Assembly: GCF_003850345.1 (NCBI RefSeq) | Contig: NZ_CP027707.1 | Span: 5,704,001-5,768,000, forward strand | Length of the DNA stretch: 64,000 nt | Reading direction: 5' to 3' | DNA from: Pseudomonas chlororaphis subsp. piscium | GTDB taxonomy: Bacteria > Pseudomonadota > Gammaproteobacteria > Pseudomonadales > Pseudomonadaceae | In this document: positions 61,970 through 64,000 of the stretch, in pieces | Numbering within the stretch: position 1 is the first letter of the stretch | How the letters are laid out: each line of letters opens with the position of its first letter | The notes under the pieces: model-generated | Database searches by the model: none | What the model saw: the letters and a program-made list of their open reading frames with translations, nothing else | What the model was told of the DNA's origin: nothing | Made by a program: the position numbers and the translations under genes

Positions 61970-62137
61970 CAGTGCGTATCACTCAAGCTCGGAAAGAACT
62001 CTCATTCAAAACCATTGGACGCGGCCCGTCATATATTTCAACGCGGTAACAAACCGACAACCCCGCAATAAAGCAGACATCTTCAGGCAAAACCCCCATG
62101 CCAGCATCGGCCTCCCTGTTCCCAAGGTCGTCCGCCC

Positions 62138-62926
62138 ATGCGCTCATTCCTGTGCTCCACCCGCCTGTGTCGTCATACCGCCCTGCTGCTGTCCCTGTCC
62201 TACCTGGCGGGCTGTACCAGCACGGGGTCCGCCACTCAACCCGAGTGCGCGAAGGTCGACTATCCGATCTATGACCCCGCCGAGCCGGTCAACCGTGGCG
62301 TGTTCGCCTTCAACAAGGCCGTCGACGACTACGCACTGGCACCGGTCGCCCGCGGTTACCGCCACCTGCCGGATTTCATGCAACAAGGCGTGCATAACTT
62401 CGCGAGCAACTTCGGCGAACCCAAGGTCTTCATCAACGACCTGCTGCAGGGCAACCCGCAGCGCTCGGTCAACACCCTGGGGCGTTTTGCGGTCAACACC
62501 ACGGTCGGCGTACTCGGCCTATTCAACGTCTCGGACCCGATCGGCATCCCGCGCCACACCGCCGACTTCGGCCAGACCTTCGGCGTGTGGGGCATCGGCA
62601 ATGGCCCCATCGTCGAACTGCCGCTGCTGGGCACCGACAACAGCCGCGACTCGGTGGGCAAGATCCTCAACTTCGTGGTCTCCCCCTTCGGCGACAACAG
62701 CGACACCGTGCAGACCCTGGGCACCGTCGCCCTGGTCGGTGGCGTAGTGGACGGCCGCGCCGCCCTGCTGCCGCTGACCGACAGCCTGAAAACCATGCCC
62801 GACTACTACAGCGCCCTGCGCGACGTGAACGCCGAACACCGCGCCGCCTTCGTGCAGGAAGGCAAGCAAGGCGCTACTGACCCTGCCAAACATCGTTGTG
62901 AAGGAGCGACCCATGATGACTTCTGA
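62138..62926 (+). CDS. mlaA: Outer-membrane lipid-asymmetry lipoprotein MlaA (VacJ)
   Basis: 262 residues. A lipoprotein signal ends YLAGC (Cys26). The core has the MlaA signatures DPAEPVNRGVFAFNKAVD and GVGNGP-like GVWGIGNGPIVELPLLG. MlaA forms a donut-shaped channel in the outer membrane that removes phospholipid from the outer leaflet and passes it to MlaC. The C-terminus is longer than in E. coli and lysine/His-rich. The stop overlaps the next small gene by 14 bases. The other mla genes are not in the window. Confidence 0.94.
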   Translation: MRSFLCSTRLCRHTALLLSLSYLAGCTSTGSATQPECAKVDYPIYDPAEPVNRGVFAFNKAVDDYALAPVARGYRHLPDFMQQGVHNFASNFGEPKVFINDLLQGNPQRSVNTLGRFAVNTTVGVLGLFNVSDPIGIPRHTADFGQTFGVWGIGNGPIVELPLLGTDNSRDSVGKILNFVVSPFGDNSDTVQTLGTVALVGGVVDGRAALLPLTDSLKTMPDYYSALRDVNAEHRAAFVQEGKQGATDPAKHRCEGATHDDF

Positions 62927-63185
62927 AACCGACGCCCTGGTCCTGCTGCAACGCGTGGCCAAACACGGCGACGCCTCCCTGCAATGCCGCGAAGTCAGCC
63001 TGTGCCTCTCGGCCGACCAGCAACACCTGATCCTCAGCCGCTACAGCGAACACTACAGCCCCGAAGGCCTGGAATGGGTCGAGCGCCAGCACCGCATCAG
63101 CGTGAGCGAGTTGATACGGTGGGTGATCAAGCAGGGGGAACCGCAGGTGTTGGTGCGAGGGGCGGATAGTGGTCTTGCGTCGTGA
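62913..63185 (+). CDS. Small conserved protein downstream of mlaA
   Basis: 90 residues, no signal peptide or membrane helix. The start ATG has AAGGAG eight bases upstream and lies within the mlaA end, so it is translationally coupled to mlaA. The middle has alternating charged/hydrophobic residues (LSADQQHLILSRYSEHYSPE in outline) and SVSELIRWVIKQ. No family was recognised. Coupling suggests a role with MlaA, but this is inference. Confidence 0.7.
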   Translation: MMTSETDALVLLQRVAKHGDASLQCREVSLCLSADQQHLILSRYSEHYSPEGLEWVERQHRISVSELIRWVIKQGEPQVLVRGADSGLAS

Positions 63186-63282
63186 TGCCAGCCAAGGGGT
63201 AAGGCGTTTCAGGATCGCCTGATTCAGCAACCTGATATGCGTTGTTACGTTCGAGGCCCATTCCTCAAAGAGAACGTAGCCC

Positions 63283-64000
63283 ATGGCCTTTGTCATCAGG
63301 GAAGGCGACCCTACCACCACCGGCGGCAAAGTCATTGCCGGATCGGCAACCACCTTTGTCGTGGACCAACGGGTCGCCCGCATTGCCGACCCGGTCTGGT
63401 GCCCGGTGTGCCAAACAGTAGGTTTTATCGCCGAAGGCCATCACACCTTGTTGGATACCCAGCAAGCAACGGCGGTGGAAGGCGGCCTTGTGCAGTGTGG
63501 CTGTCCGAGCGGGGCTAATCGCCTGATTGCCACCCAGAACTCGGTCATGTCCGGGGACCAGCCGACCATCCCGCTCGACAGCGATTACATCGGGCCCGCG
63601 GTGATCAATACCCAGCGCTGGGCCGACGCGATTCATAAGGGCTACCCGCAAAACGAGTTTGCCGATGCGGTGCCGCGAGATCAGGTGCGCGGCCTGAGCG
63701 TTGCTCATGGCGATATCGTGTCTCCGCCACTGTCCGTGCAGGACACGCAACACCTCGTAGAACCGGGTTTTCATATCGTGCAAACGCCGATGAGCCGGGC
63801 TGCGCTGGAGACGGTGCTGTTCGGCCAGGCCGATGAAGCTGTGCTGGAGAAATTCCGCCGGCTCAATCCTCAGCTATCAAGCCCTGCCAAACCTGGGCAA
63901 CTTGTCGTAGTCAGTCATCCCGACAACTATCAATGCACCCGTGAAGAAGCCTTGCTGATGGAGGCGGCGGAGAAGGTCAGTGCGGCCTTGGCGTCCATGA
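63283..64000 (+). CDS. PAAR-LysM protein, putative type VI secretion effector (3' end outside window)
   Basis: 239 codons are open to the end of the window with no stop, so the gene is partial. The N-terminal part (about 1-95) is a PAAR-like domain: EGDPTTTGGKVIAG, then WCPVC, HH and CGC, which can bind zinc at the spike tip. A LysM-like segment follows (about 165-212: HIVQTPMSRAALETVLFG, then FRRLNPQL and PGQLVVVS). PAAR proteins sharpen the VgrG spike of type VI secretion and often carry C-terminal toxins. The ATG has AAAGAGAA upstream. No T6SS gene lies in the window, so this is an orphan PAAR gene or the start of an island. Confidence 0.82.
   Translation, partial: MAFVIREGDPTTTGGKVIAGSATTFVVDQRVARIADPVWCPVCQTVGFIAEGHHTLLDTQQATAVEGGLVQCGCPSGANRLIATQNSVMSGDQPTIPLDSDYIGPAVINTQRWADAIHKGYPQNEFADAVPRDQVRGLSVAHGDIVSPPLSVQDTQHLVEPGFHIVQTPMSRAALETVLFGQADEAVLEKFRRLNPQLSSPAKPGQLVVVSHPDNYQCTREEALLMEAAEKVSAALASM

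Overview
The window is a stretch of chromosome from a fluorescent pseudomonad, most likely of the Pseudomonas fluorescens/protegens/chlororaphis group. Coding sequence is dense and GC-rich. The order tadA, multicopper oxidase, guaA-guaB, xseA, leuA, der-bamB-yfgM-hisS-ispG-rodZ-pilF-rlmN-ndk, isc operon, cysE, trmJ, suhB, secDF-yajC, tgt-queA, tRNA-Leu is, from memory, the arrangement of the corresponding P. aeruginosa PAO1 segment. Many intergenic gaps carry the REP palindromes typical of this group. No rRNA, CRISPR array, insertion sequence or prophage was seen.

Layout. 1-3.5 kb: a small pseudomonad-specific gene behind a highly structured leader, a small lipoprotein, and a membrane c-di-GMP phosphodiesterase with a dead GGDEF domain. 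3.8-7.5 kb: a second Lon-type protease (AsrA-like), a lipoprotein inhibitor of cysteine peptidases and a YhhN membrane protein. 7.8-9.5 kb: cmoAB for tRNA wobble modification. 9.6-11.5 kb: tadA behind a Tat-exported multicopper oxidase (CumA type). 11.7-20.2 kb: a self-contained trehalose phosphotransferase island (TreR, EIIBC, phosphotrehalase, maltoporin-like porin, EIIA-HPr-EI fusion, and an EIIB-like protein without its phosphorylated cysteine) with twin inverted operators. 20.2-21.05 kb: a coupled two-gene unit that looks like a HicA-type toxin and a DNA-binding partner. 21.3-24.5 kb: guaBA. 24.6-31.5 kb: a zinc-ribbon protein, a TauE exporter with a divergent LysR regulator, xseA, an M23 peptidase, and leuA behind a possible leader peptide.

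31.5-43.4 kb: a coiled-coil protein, an omega-amidase/aminotransferase pair, then the housekeeping run der to ndk. 43.4-49.2 kb: the complete isc iron-sulfur operon with two abutting IscR boxes over its promoter. 49.3-58.5 kb: cysE, trmJ, suhB, a glycine-zipper protein, secF-secD-yajC, tgt-queA and tRNA-Leu(CAA) with its promoter and terminator. 58.7-63.2 kb: a PPK2 polyphosphate kinase, an OmpR/EnvZ-type two-component system, MlaA and a small protein. The window ends inside a PAAR-LysM protein, probably a type VI secretion spike-tip effector whose C-terminal toxin lies outside.

The gene sets cooperate in recognisable ways: tRNA/rRNA modification (CmoAB, TadA, RlmN, TrmJ, Tgt, QueA), cysteine supply feeding Fe-S assembly (CysE next to IscS), Fe-S clients in the neighbourhood (IspG, RlmN), envelope assembly (BamB, RodZ, PilF, SecDF-YajC, MlaA), and trehalose uptake with a dedicated phosphate relay. 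The best candidates for undescribed biology are the structured leader at the left edge, the HicA-like/HTH pair with its operator, the cysteine-less EIIB-like protein and the truncated PAAR-LysM effector.
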